Origin: Oscillospiraceae bacterium
GTDB lineage: Bacteria > Bacillota > Clostridia > Oscillospirales > Oscillospiraceae
Direction of reading: 5' to 3'
Length of the DNA: 9,876 nucleotides
NCBI GenBank assembly: GCA_020025615.1
Contig: JAHHRT010000055.1
Coordinates: forward strand, 1 to 9,876
Shown: in pieces, positions 1 through 6,441 of the stretch
Numbering within the stretch: position 1 is the first letter of the stretch
Layout: every line of letters starts with the position of its first letter
Made by a program: the position numbers and the translations under genes
The notes under the pieces: generated by a model
What the model was told of the DNA's origin: nothing
The model's input: only the letters and a program-made list of their open reading frames with translations
Databases searched by the model: none

Positions 1-439
1 ACACCAGATGTGCGCCCTTCTTGGTCTTGATCAGCTGCAGAGCGGGACGGACGGTGTCAGCGGTGGAGTAGGTAGCGCCGCCCAGCAGAGCGTCAGCGTA
101 GCCCATCTTCACCAGCATGGTGCCGAAGTAGTTGCCCTTGGACAGAGCATCGCGGCACTGCTCAGCGGTCATCTTGCCCTTGCGGAGCTCGACCATCTTC
201 TCGACCATGGCGTCCATACCCTCATAGGCAGCGGGGTCCAGGATCTCAACACCCTCAATATTGAAGCCGCCCTTGGCAGCGTTTGCCTTGACCTCTTCGA
301 CGTTGCCCACCAGGATGGGGGTCAGGAAGCCGTCAGCCTTCAGGCGAGCGGTAGCTTCCAGGATACGGGCGTCGTGGCCCTCGGTGAAAATGATTTTTCT
401 GGGATTCTGCTTCAGCTTTTCGATCATATCATTGAACAT
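1..439 (-). CDS. pta: Phosphate acetyltransferase, N-terminal part (runs off the left edge)
   Basis: Only the first 146 codons lie in the window; the gene continues past base 1. Pta interconverts acetyl-CoA plus phosphate and acetyl phosphate plus CoA in the cytoplasm, and with acetate kinase makes ATP and acetate during fermentation. The translation begins MFNDMIEKLKQNPRKIIF and carries family marks: GHDARILEAT at residues 21-30, a DP-x-Y segment near 68-72, RKGK at 86-89, and the diagnostic STADTVRPALQ at 125-135, preceded by YADALLGGA. This last block is part of the Pta (PTA_PTB) phosphotransacetylase core. The ATG at 439-437 is chosen because AGGAGG-like GGAGGA (454-449) sits 9 nt upstream. 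The remaining domain and any ackA neighbour are outside the window. The call is secure at family level; a phosphate butyryltransferase is less likely given the STADTVRPALQ block. Confidence 0.93.
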   Translation of the reverse strand, partial: MFNDMIEKLKQNPRKIIFTEGHDARILEATARLKADGFLTPILVGNVEEVKANAAKGGFNIEGVEILDPAAYEGMDAMVEKMVELRKGKMTAEQCRDALSKGNYFGTMLVKMGYADALLGGATYSTADTVRPALQLIKTKKGAHLV

Positions 440-460
440 TGGAATCAGTCCTCCATATTT

Positions 461-481
461 CGGGCAGATGCCCGTATTTTT
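461..481 (+). other. Small hairpin with T-tract in the pta leader
   Basis: CGGGC (461-465), loop AGAT, GCCCG (470-474) forms a 5-bp GC-rich stem. On the plus strand it is followed by TATTTTT (475-481), so it looks like a short intrinsic terminator for plus-strand (pta-antisense) transcription. On the minus strand it lies in the pta leader, 6 nt before the GGAGGA ribosome binding site, and could shape translation. The role is inferred. Confidence 0.4.
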
Positions 482-489
482 ACCTCTTA

Positions 490-518
490 ATTATATCGCA
501 GATTCCAACCAGGCGCAA
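490..518 (-). promoter_or_regulatory. Predicted sigma-A-type promoter of pta
   Basis: Read on the minus strand there is a TTGCGC -35 (518-513), a 17-bp spacer and a perfect TATAAT -10 (495-490). Transcription would start near 483 and give a leader of about 45 nt that contains the small hairpin at 461-474 just before the ribosome binding site. It lies back to back with the minD promoter. Confidence 0.65.
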
Positions 519-553
519 GCACTATTTTCCCAGCAAAGGAAATTACACCCATG

Positions 554-592
554 GCGGGATTCCGGCGGCGGAATTCGCTTTTTGTTGATTTT
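554..592 (+). other. Terminator-like hairpin in the pta-minD intergenic region
   Basis: An imperfect stem pairs GCG (554-556) and ATTCC (559-563) with GGAAT (570-574) and CGC (576-578), loop GGCGGC, followed on the plus strand by TTTTTGTTGATTTT (579-592). The geometry resembles a rho-independent terminator facing minD. No gene upstream on the plus strand needs one, so it may insulate minD from antisense transcription or be a chance structure. Confidence 0.3.
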
Positions 593-626
593 GATGAAAA
601 AGTTTTGAAAAACTCTGGATTCGCTA

Positions 627-655
627 TTGCTTTTTGTGCGAAATTCCTTTATAAT
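627..655 (+). promoter_or_regulatory. Predicted promoter of the minD-mgsA operon
   Basis: TTGCTT (627-632), a 17-bp spacer, then perfect TATAAT (650-655). Transcription would start near 662, leaving only a short leader of about 20 nt before the ribosome binding site GAGGTGAT (672-679) and the TTG start at 685. Confidence 0.75.
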
Positions 656-684
656 GAGGACAAACTATGGTGAGGTGATAGACT

Positions 685-1425
685 TTGGGCGAATTGTTCG
701 CAGTGCTCTCCGGTAAGGGCGGTACAGGTAAAACCTCCGTCTGCGCTGGCGTGGCTGTGGCCCTGGCAGCGGACGGTCGAAAGGTGCTCTGCATTGACTG
801 TGATGTGGGGCTCAGAAACCTGGACATCTCTCTGGGAATGTCCGATTCCGGCGGCCTTTCCTTCCTGGATGTGTCGGAAGGAGGCTATTCCCTCTCGGAC
901 GCTGCACACCACCCCCAGTACCCCAATCTCCATTTCCTCACGGCACCGATGAATCGCCCGGTGGAGGAAATTGACCCGGTGCGATTTGAGAAGATGCTCC
1001 GGGATGCCCGTACACAGTATGATTATATCTTCCTGGATGCGCCCGCTGGCGTGGATGCCGGCTTCCGCCTGGTGACTGCCAGCGCAGACCGAATCCTGCT
1101 GGTCACCGGCCCAGGCCCTGCCGCCGTCCGGGACGCCGCAAGAGTGGGAGACCTGTTGGAAATCGACGGGAAGAAGGACGTTCGGCTGGTGGTCAACCGA
1201 ATCAGCCGCGCCATGCTCTCCGCTGTCGGCATGACCATTGACGATGTGATGGATACCGCCGGGCTGCCCCTCATGGGTGTGGTGATGGAGGACCCCAATG
1301 TCTCCATGGCTGCTGCCTTCGGTCGCCCTCTGTACCTTTACGCCAAACGCAGCGATGCGGCCCGGGCGTTCTCCCGGATCGCTGCGCGAATCCAGGGTTA
1401 TGTAAAACCCATTAAACTACGATAA
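685..1425 (+). CDS. minD: MinD-type septum-site ATPase lacking the membrane-targeting tail
   Basis: A 246-residue P-loop ATPase of the MinD/ParA class. MinD dimers bind ATP, attach to the membrane and help position cell division, normally with MinC and MinE or DivIVA partners. Visible marks are the deviant Walker A SGKGGTGKTS (9-18, with signature Lys11 and Lys16), the MinD-specific DCDVGLRNLD (38-47), Walker B YDYIFLDAPAG (112-122), the VTGPGPAAVRDAARV block equivalent to VTTPEVSAVRDADR, and VVNRI. The start is TTG at 685: GAGGTGAT ends 5 nt upstream, and the only nearby ATG (667) meets a stop at once. The protein ends about where the alignment to Bacillus MinD reaches IARRILG. It therefore lacks the final segment with the amphipathic membrane-targeting helix, although the last residues (IAARIQGYVKPIKLR) are basic. 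No minC or minE is adjacent. A related MinD-like or FlhG-like regulator remains possible. Confidence 0.8.
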   Translation: MGELFAVLSGKGGTGKTSVCAGVAVALAADGRKVLCIDCDVGLRNLDISLGMSDSGGLSFLDVSEGGYSLSDAAHHPQYPNLHFLTAPMNRPVEEIDPVRFEKMLRDARTQYDYIFLDAPAGVDAGFRLVTASADRILLVTGPGPAAVRDAARVGDLLEIDGKKDVRLVVNRISRAMLSAVGMTIDDVMDTAGLPLMGVVMEDPNVSMAAAFGRPLYLYAKRSDAARAFSRIAARIQGYVKPIKLR

Positions 1426-1461
1426 TGAACCCTGAACATAGATTATGAAGGAGTGATTGCT

Positions 1462-1875
1462 GTGAATATTGCATTTTTGGCACACGACAAGAAAAAGGAA
1501 TTGATGGTTCAGTTCTGCACCGCTTACAAGAGTGTTCTCATTAAACACAATCTGTTTGCCACGGCAACGACCGGACGCCTGATTGCAGACAATACCGGCC
1601 TTCCCATCACCCTGCTTCTGTCCCATAAGCAGGGCGGTCACCAGCAGATCAACGCCCGAATCGCCTATAACGAAATCGACCTGGTGCTGCTGTTTACCGA
1701 CCCCAATACCAAGGAGCCTTGGGACGACAGCCAGATGATCGAGACCATCCGGCACTGCGACAAGCACAATGTCCCCATCGCCACCAACCTTGCCAGCGCA
1801 GAAATGCTCATTATGGGCCTGCAGCGGGGCGACCTCGACTGGCGTGAGATGCTTCGCACCAAGCCCAAGTTCTAA
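1462..1875 (+). CDS. mgsA: Methylglyoxal synthase family protein with altered active site
   Basis: A 137-residue protein of the methylglyoxal synthase (MGS-like) fold. The canonical enzyme converts dihydroxyacetone phosphate to methylglyoxal and phosphate. Family marks are AHDKKK (7-12, His and Lys of the phosphate site kept), LFATATTGRLI (31-41), LLSHKQGGHQQINA (52-65), VLLFTDP (75-81), PIATNLASAEMLI (105-117) and the clostridial ending RGDLDWRE. The key positions are changed: the catalytic Asp of GGDQQ (Asp71 in E. coli) is His60, the His98 position is Trp87, the Asp101 position is Ser90, and the SGP phosphate loop reads SHK. Fold membership is firm; catalytic activity is doubtful. The GTG at 1462 is preferred because AAGGAG (1448-1453) lies 8 nt upstream; an in-frame GTG at 1453 overlaps that site. 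It follows minD by 36 nt and is probably cotranscribed. Confidence 0.85.
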   Translation: MNIAFLAHDKKKELMVQFCTAYKSVLIKHNLFATATTGRLIADNTGLPITLLLSHKQGGHQQINARIAYNEIDLVLLFTDPNTKEPWDDSQMIETIRHCDKHNVPIATNLASAEMLIMGLQRGDLDWREMLRTKPKF

Positions 1876-1894
1876 ACAAAAACAGAATCCAGAA

Positions 1895-1976
1895 GCCCTT
1901 CGGGGCCGGAAGCTGCCCGGAAACGTGGGACAGCTGACAGAACATATGAAATTTTCCGCCGGACCCCGGCGGAAAA
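1895..1976 (+). promoter_or_regulatory. Hairpin-rich leader between mgsA and hisS
   Basis: Three consecutive stems fill most of the 128-bp gap. (1) GCCC-TTCG-GGGC at 1895-1906, a stable UUCG tetraloop hairpin. (2) AGCTG and CCC (1911-1918) pair with GGG and CAGCT (1927-1935), one bulged A, 8-nt loop. (3) TTTTCCGCCGG (1952-1962), loop ACC, CCGGCGGAAAA (1966-1976), a perfect 11-bp stem ending 14 nt before the hisS ribosome binding site. No U-tract follows stem 3 on the plus strand, so a simple intrinsic terminator is unlikely. The gap is too short for a standard T-box and I see no T-box AGGGTGGAACCGCG-like sequence. Hairpin 1 could be the mgsA mRNA end or part of a hisS leader. Confidence 0.45.
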
Positions 1977-2003
1977 ATTCGCAATCGGAAAGGAAAGAGA
2001 ATC

Positions 2004-3359
2004 ATGGAAATCATCAAGCCCCGGACCCTGTCCGGCTTTATGGAGCTGCTGCCTGATAAGCAGATCCGTTTCGAGAAAATGGTGGAGATTTTGAGAACCA
2101 CCTATGCCTCCTACGGCTTCGCCCCCCTGGACACCCCCGCCATCGAGGATGCACAGATTTTGCTGGCAAAGGGCGGCGGCGAGACCGAAAAGCAGATTTA
2201 CCGCTTCCAGAAGGGCGACAGCGACCTGGCCCTGCGGTTTGACCTCACCGTGCCCCTGGCAAAGTATGTGGCCCTCCACTGCAATGACCTGGCCTTCCCC
2301 TTCCGTCGGTTCCAGATCAGCAAGGTCTACCGGGGCGAGCGTGCCCAGAGAGGCCGCTTCCGTGAGTTCTACCAGGCAGACATCGACATCATCGGTGACG
2401 GCAAGCTGGATATCCTCAACGAGGCAGAGATTCCTGCCATCATCTATAAGGTCTTCCGGGGCTTCGGCCTGACCCGTTTCCAGATTCGGGTGAACAACCG
2501 GAAGATTCTCAACGGCTTCTACGATCTGCTGGGCCTCTCTGAAAAGAGCGGCGATATTATGCGCACCGTGGACAAGCTGGATAAGATCGGCCCGGACAAG
2601 GTGAAGGAAATCCTGCTGGAGGACTGCGGCCTCACCCAGGAGCAGGCCGACGAGATTCTGCGCTTCATCGCCATTCGGGGCACCAATGCCCAGGTGCTGG
2701 AAGCCCTGGAAGGCTATGCCGGAAAGAACGAGACCTTTGATACCGGCCTTGCCGAGCTGAAGGCCGTGACCAAGAACCTCAGCGCCTTTGGCGTGCCCGA
2801 GGAGAACTTTGCAGTGGATCTCACCATTGCAAGAGGTCTGGACTACTACACCGGCACCGTTTACGAGACCACCCTTCTGGACCATCCCGAGATTGGCTCC
2901 GTCTGCTCCGGCGGTCGTTACGATAACCTGGCTGGTTACTACATTGAAAAGCAGCTTCCCGGCGTGGGCATTTCCATCGGCCTGACCCGGCTGTTCTACG
3001 TGCTGGACGAGCAGGGGCTTCTGAATCCCCAGCTGCCCAGTGCACCTGCGGATGCCCTGGTGCTGCCCATGACTGAGGACCCCGCCCCCGCCATTGCCCT
3101 GGCAGAGACCCTTCGCGGTGCAGGCCTGCGGGTTCAGCTCTATTGCGAGCAGAAGAAGTTCAAGCAGAAGATGGCCTATGCCAACAAGCTGGGCGTTCCC
3201 TTTGCGGTGCTTCTGGGCGAGGACGAGATTGCCGAGGGCATGTGCTCTGTGAAGGATATGCGTCTGGGCCAGCAGGTGAAGCTCACCGCCCAGGAGGCAG
3301 CTGAGCACATCCGTACTGCTCTGAGCCAGGAAAACGGCGCCATTATTCTGGAAAAGTAA
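2004..3359 (+). CDS. hisS: Histidine-tRNA ligase
   Basis: A 451-residue cytoplasmic class II aminoacyl-tRNA synthetase that charges tRNA-His with histidine, the normal length for a bacterial HisRS. Motif 1 is in the N-terminal part. The strand before motif 2 reads LALRFDLTVPLAKYVA. Motif 2 is YRGERAQRGRFREFYQADID. The histidine-binding loops are ARGLDYYTGTVYE and CSGGRYDNLAGYY, and motif 3 is GVGISIGLTRLFYVL. The last 100 or so residues form the anticodon-binding domain (starting near DALVLPM). The N-terminus reads LSGFMELLPDK instead of the usual KGTQDILP. This matches the HisRS subgroup known from bifidobacteria and other actinobacteria, so the gene may belong to that lineage. The start ATG at 2004 has AGGA (1991-1994) 9 nt upstream. 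The gene lies downstream of minD-mgsA and could be partly transcribed with them. Confidence 0.96.
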   Translation: MEIIKPRTLSGFMELLPDKQIRFEKMVEILRTTYASYGFAPLDTPAIEDAQILLAKGGGETEKQIYRFQKGDSDLALRFDLTVPLAKYVALHCNDLAFPFRRFQISKVYRGERAQRGRFREFYQADIDIIGDGKLDILNEAEIPAIIYKVFRGFGLTRFQIRVNNRKILNGFYDLLGLSEKSGDIMRTVDKLDKIGPDKVKEILLEDCGLTQEQADEILRFIAIRGTNAQVLEALEGYAGKNETFDTGLAELKAVTKNLSAFGVPEENFAVDLTIARGLDYYTGTVYETTLLDHPEIGSVCSGGRYDNLAGYYIEKQLPGVGISIGLTRLFYVLDEQGLLNPQLPSAPADALVLPMTEDPAPAIALAETLRGAGLRVQLYCEQKKFKQKMAYANKLGVPFAVLLGEDEIAEGMCSVKDMRLGQQVKLTAQEAAEHIRTALSQENGAIILEK

Positions 3360-3364
3360 AGTTT

Positions 3365-3390
3365 TTTCAAATCCTCTATGGAATTTGAAA
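3365..3390 (+). other. AT-rich hairpin after hisS
   Basis: TTTCAAAT and CC (3365-3374) pair with GG and ATTTGAAA (3380-3390) across a 5-nt loop and one bulged A (3382). It begins within a T-run right after the hisS stop. No T-run follows it on the plus strand, so it is probably an RNA 3'-end structure rather than a terminator. On the minus strand it is followed by a T-poor, A-rich stretch. Confidence 0.35.
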
Positions 3391-3393
3391 CCT

Positions 3394-3446
3394 GCGGCGG
3401 CATATTTCCGGGGCTGGAAATATGCCGCCGCTTTATAGGAGTTTTT
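3394..3446 (+). terminator. Strong 16-bp hairpin ending hisS / leader of the next gene
   Basis: GCGGCGGCATATTTCC (3394-3409) pairs perfectly with GGAAATATGCCGCCGC (3416-3431) across a 6-nt loop. It is followed by TTTAT and, after the ribosome binding site ATAGGAG (3435-3441), by TTTTTT (3442-3447). The stem and partial U-tract fit an intrinsic terminator for hisS. Because the hairpin ends 4 nt before the ribosome binding site of the next gene, it may also act as an attenuator or translation-modulating element for that gene. No promoter for the next gene is obvious between the hairpin and its start, which favours partial read-through. Confidence 0.6.
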
Positions 3447-3450
3447 TCAT

Positions 3451-4965
3451 ATGTGCAATACCATTGATACCGAGAAGAGAAAGACCCAGCTCTGGCGCTC
3501 CCTTCTCTATACCTTCCTTCTGGGCCTGGCGGCCCATGGGATGCAGTTCCTTATGGTTACGCCCTCCCACGACTATCTCTTCTCCTTCTTTGAGCGGGAA
3601 GGGGAGTATGTGAACGCCATGGAGCTGGGCCGCTACCTCCAGCCCGTCTATCGGGCTGTGACCGGGACGGCGGCAGCTGCTCCCTGGGCCATCGGCTTGC
3701 AGAGCCTGCTTTGGATTGCGCTGGCAGTCTACGGCACAGCGGTGATGTTCGGCTTCCACAGCAGATTGCAGATTTTCCTGCTGGCTGGCGTCATGGTCAC
3801 CAACCAGGCAGTGTTTGCCACTGCCGGAACCTACCTGACCTACTTAGGACCTTTCAGCTTCGCATTGATGCTGGCGGTGTTTGCGGCCCTTTTCTGGAAG
3901 AAGTTCATTGCAACCAGAAAGCTTTCCGATTTTGCCGTGGCGGCGGTGCTGGTGGCGGCTTCTGCCGGGCTTTATCAGTGCTACCTGTTTGTGACGGTGA
4001 CCTGGATTCTCCTGGATTCGGTTCGGGCCATGTTCCTGGGGAAGGACTGGAAAAAGACGGTCCTTGCCGGACTGATGGGCGTTGCCATTATCCTGGTGGG
4101 CGTGGGAATCTACTTCGCCCTGCTGTATCCCGCCTGCGCTGTGACGGGAATCGCCCTGAAACAGGACGACTACAACAGCGTTTCCAACCTCTGGGAAAAC
4201 GGCACCCCGATTTTGAGCCGGGTGCTGGCCTGCTATAAAATCTTTGTGCTGGGCTTTACCCTGGGCTTTGCCACGGTATATCCCACCCCGGTGATGCTGG
4301 CGGTGCATCTGGTGCTGGGTATCCTCAGTCTCATCTTTCTCATTCGTCTGTGGAAAAAACAGTCCCTGGGTCCCGTGGAGACGGTGCTGGCTCTGGTGCT
4401 GGCTGTGCTCCTGCCGGTTGCCACCCTGGGAATCAGCATCCTGAACGGCGAGGTCCATGACCTGATGAAATTTGCCCTCTGCGGGATCTATCTCATTCCC
4501 TTGATGTTCCTGGGAGAAAAGAAGGGGATGCAGAAGGCTGCGGCCCTGATGTTGGGAATCGTGATTTTCAGCAATGTCCAGACGGCAAACCTGCTGTACA
4601 CGGAAAAGCAGATGGAGTACGATGCAACCCTGTCCCTGATGACCGATGTTGCTTCCCGCATTGAGCAGCAGGAGGGCTATGAGCCCGGGGTCACCCCTGT
4701 GGCGTTCATCGGCTACCCCCAGGACGGTATGGTGCCCCTGCCCTATAAGGAAAAGCTCAGCAAAATCACTGGTGCCCACGAATCGTCCCCCATTACCCAT
4801 CCCACCAAATACGACTACTACTTCCGCAATATTCTGGAAAAGCCCCTGAATCGGGTGCCTGAGGAAGAGCCTCAGATTCCCGGTATGGAGAACCTTCCCC
4901 AGTACCCCCGGAAGGGCAGCGTCCAGATGCTGGACGGCGTTGTGGTGGTAAAGTTCTGCAAGTAA
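3451..4965 (+). CDS. GtrII-like polytopic glucosyltransferase-domain membrane protein
   Basis: A 504-residue integral membrane protein. Several long hydrophobic segments follow a short charged N-terminus: the first at about residues 17-37, then repeated helices to about residue 380, roughly ten in all by eye. After the first helix comes a loop with SHDYLFSFFE (39-48) and LGRYLQPVYR (59-68). Both resemble the DD/GR-W-L-xP loop of GtrII (PF14264) proteins, which use lipid-linked glucose to glucosylate envelope polymers. The region FSNVQTANLLYTEKQMEYDATL and the C-terminal soluble part with VAFIGYPQ (near 417) also match the usual layout of gut Firmicute members. Start ATG at 3451 has ATAGGAG upstream. 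The substrate is unknown, and no flippase or bactoprenol glucosyltransferase (GtrA/GtrB) is adjacent. Family assignment is by pattern, not by search. Confidence 0.65.
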   Translation: MCNTIDTEKRKTQLWRSLLYTFLLGLAAHGMQFLMVTPSHDYLFSFFEREGEYVNAMELGRYLQPVYRAVTGTAAAAPWAIGLQSLLWIALAVYGTAVMFGFHSRLQIFLLAGVMVTNQAVFATAGTYLTYLGPFSFALMLAVFAALFWKKFIATRKLSDFAVAAVLVAASAGLYQCYLFVTVTWILLDSVRAMFLGKDWKKTVLAGLMGVAIILVGVGIYFALLYPACAVTGIALKQDDYNSVSNLWENGTPILSRVLACYKIFVLGFTLGFATVYPTPVMLAVHLVLGILSLIFLIRLWKKQSLGPVETVLALVLAVLLPVATLGISILNGEVHDLMKFALCGIYLIPLMFLGEKKGMQKAAALMLGIVIFSNVQTANLLYTEKQMEYDATLSLMTDVASRIEQQEGYEPGVTPVAFIGYPQDGMVPLPYKEKLSKITGAHESSPITHPTKYDYYFRNILEKPLNRVPEEEPQIPGMENLPQYPRKGSVQMLDGVVVVKFCK

Positions 4966-4978
4966 AAGAGTATAAAAG

Positions 4979-5027
4979 TATCCGGAGGAACCACGGCGCA
5001 GGCCGCAGTTCCTCCGGATATTGTTTT
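4979..5027. terminator. Bidirectional terminator between convergent genes
   Basis: TATCCGGAGGAAC (4979-4991) pairs perfectly with GTTCCTCCGGATA (5008-5020), a 13-bp stem. Within the loop a second short stem CGGC/GCCG (4994-4997 with 5002-5005) can form. On the plus strand TTGTTTTA (5021-5028) follows; on the minus strand ACTTTTATACTC follows. It sits in the 69-bp gap between the GtrII-like gene and the convergent MATE gene and can end both transcripts. Confidence 0.8.
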
Positions 5028-5034
5028 ATGGAAT

Positions 5035-6408
5035 TTATTCTGCCGCAGTTACTTTTGCAGCCCTGCGCAGGCGATGCAGGGCAATCTGGAACAGAATCCA
5101 CTGGCAGATAAAGGTGACTGCCCAGGAAAGAATGTAGGAAGCGTAGAGACAGTCAGGGGTGTGGTACTGGGGAATCTGGAACACGGTGTAGATCCAAAGG
5201 ATTCGCAGAACACAGACACCCAGAATGGAAACCAGCATGGGAAGCAGAGACTTGCCCAGGCCCCGCAGTGCGCCGGTGACCACGTCCATCAGGCCGCAGA
5301 GGAAGTAGGGAACGCAGATCCAGAGCATCCGCAGCTCGCCGTAGGCAATGGCTTCGGCGGAATCGGTGATGTAGAAGCCCAGAAGCTGTTGGGCAAAGAG
5401 GTAGGCAAGGCCGCCCATGGTAATGCCCAATACAGTTACAAGGGCAAGGCAGATGCCCATGGTTTTGCGGATTCGGTCAAACCGATGGGCACCCAGATTC
5501 TGGCCCACATAGTTGACGGTTGCCTGACTGACGGCGTTCATAGAGGTATAGACAAAGCCCTCAATGTTGGCGGAGGCGCCGTTTCCGGCAATCAAAGCAC
5601 TGTTTCCAAAGGAATTGACAGCGGACTGGATGATGACGTTGGAGATGGAGAACATACAGCCCTGAATACCGGCGGGAAGGCCGATGCAGATCATTTTCCG
5701 CAGAGGTGCCCAATAGATGCGGGACTCCTTGGGGATGAAGCGGCAGGCATCGGGACGGCGCATCAGCTCCCGAAGCACCAGCACAGCGGATACACCCTGG
5801 GAGATAATGGTAGCCAGGGCAACGCCGGCTACATTCATGTGGAACAGCACCACAAACACCAGGTTGAGAATCACGTTGAGCACACCGGCAACGGTGAGGT
5901 AGATGAGCGAGCTTTTGGTATCTCCGGCGGCTCTGAGAATCGAGGCACCGAAGTTATAAAGCAGGGTAAAGGTCATACCGGCAAAATAGACGCGCATATA
6001 GGTGCTGGACAAAGGAAGCACATCGTCAGGGGTCTTCATCCAAACCAGCAGAGGCCGGGCCAGGGACACGCCGATCACAGTGAGCAGAATACCGCTGAGA
6101 ACGGCAACGGGAATGGCGGTATGGATGGTGCGGTGAAGCGCCTTATCCTGATGGCTTCCGATGGCGTGGGCGACGCAGACGCCGGCACCGATGGAAAGGC
6201 CTACAAACAGGTTGATAATCAGGTTGGTGATGGCACCGGTGGAACTGACGGCACCTACGCTGATACTGCCGCAGAACTGGCCCACCACCATGAGGTCAGC
6301 CGCATTAAAGAGAAGCTGCAGCACACTGGACAGAACGATGGGGATGGTATACAGGATAATGCCGGAGAGCATGGGACCGTGAACCAGATCCATACTTCGG
6401 GACTTCAT
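5035..6408 (-). CDS. MATE-family multidrug/cation efflux transporter
   Basis: A 457-residue inner-membrane transporter of the multidrug and toxic compound extrusion family, a proton- or sodium-driven exporter of cationic drugs and metabolites. Sequence marks are the N-terminal hydrophobic repeat with LFNAADLMVVGQFCG, LSIGAGVCVAHAIG, ILRAAGDTKSSLIYLTVAG near the middle of the first half, and VTGALRGLGKSLLPMLVSILG in the second half. These are the paired GDT/GxGK loops usual in clostridial MATE proteins. About twelve helices are expected and the length is normal. The frame is open further upstream, but the start is taken as the ATG at 6408 (MKSRSMDLVHGPMLS), because GAGGTG (6419-6414) lies just upstream and the promoter -10 is at 6447-6442. 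Nothing nearby indicates the substrate. It is monocistronic, facing the GtrII-like gene. Confidence 0.93.
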   Translation of the reverse strand: MKSRSMDLVHGPMLSGIILYTIPIVLSSVLQLLFNAADLMVVGQFCGSISVGAVSSTGAITNLIINLFVGLSIGAGVCVAHAIGSHQDKALHRTIHTAIPVAVLSGILLTVIGVSLARPLLVWMKTPDDVLPLSSTYMRVYFAGMTFTLLYNFGASILRAAGDTKSSLIYLTVAGVLNVILNLVFVVLFHMNVAGVALATIISQGVSAVLVLRELMRRPDACRFIPKESRIYWAPLRKMICIGLPAGIQGCMFSISNVIIQSAVNSFGNSALIAGNGASANIEGFVYTSMNAVSQATVNYVGQNLGAHRFDRIRKTMGICLALVTVLGITMGGLAYLFAQQLLGFYITDSAEAIAYGELRMLWICVPYFLCGLMDVVTGALRGLGKSLLPMLVSILGVCVLRILWIYTVFQIPQYHTPDCLYASYILSWAVTFICQWILFQIALHRLRRAAKVTAAE

Positions 6409-6441
6409 GAAAAACACCTCACAAATTTTTATAGTTAGATC

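Noticed and set aside
261..608. Plus-strand open frames over pta and its leader
   Set aside because: They overlap the convincing Pta frame on the opposite strand and have no motif.
1876..2003. T-box riboswitch upstream of hisS
   Set aside because: The gap is only 128 bp, no AGGGTGGAACCGCG-like element is present, and the last hairpin has no U-tract.
1872..3308. A 478-codon open frame antisense to hisS
   Set aside because: The plus strand is an unmistakable HisRS; the antisense translation shows no motif and follows the codon pattern of the sense strand.
5074..6438. A 454-codon open frame antisense to the MATE gene
   Set aside because: Its translation is very Gly/His/Asp-rich and hydrophilic, the mirror of a membrane protein, with no start context.
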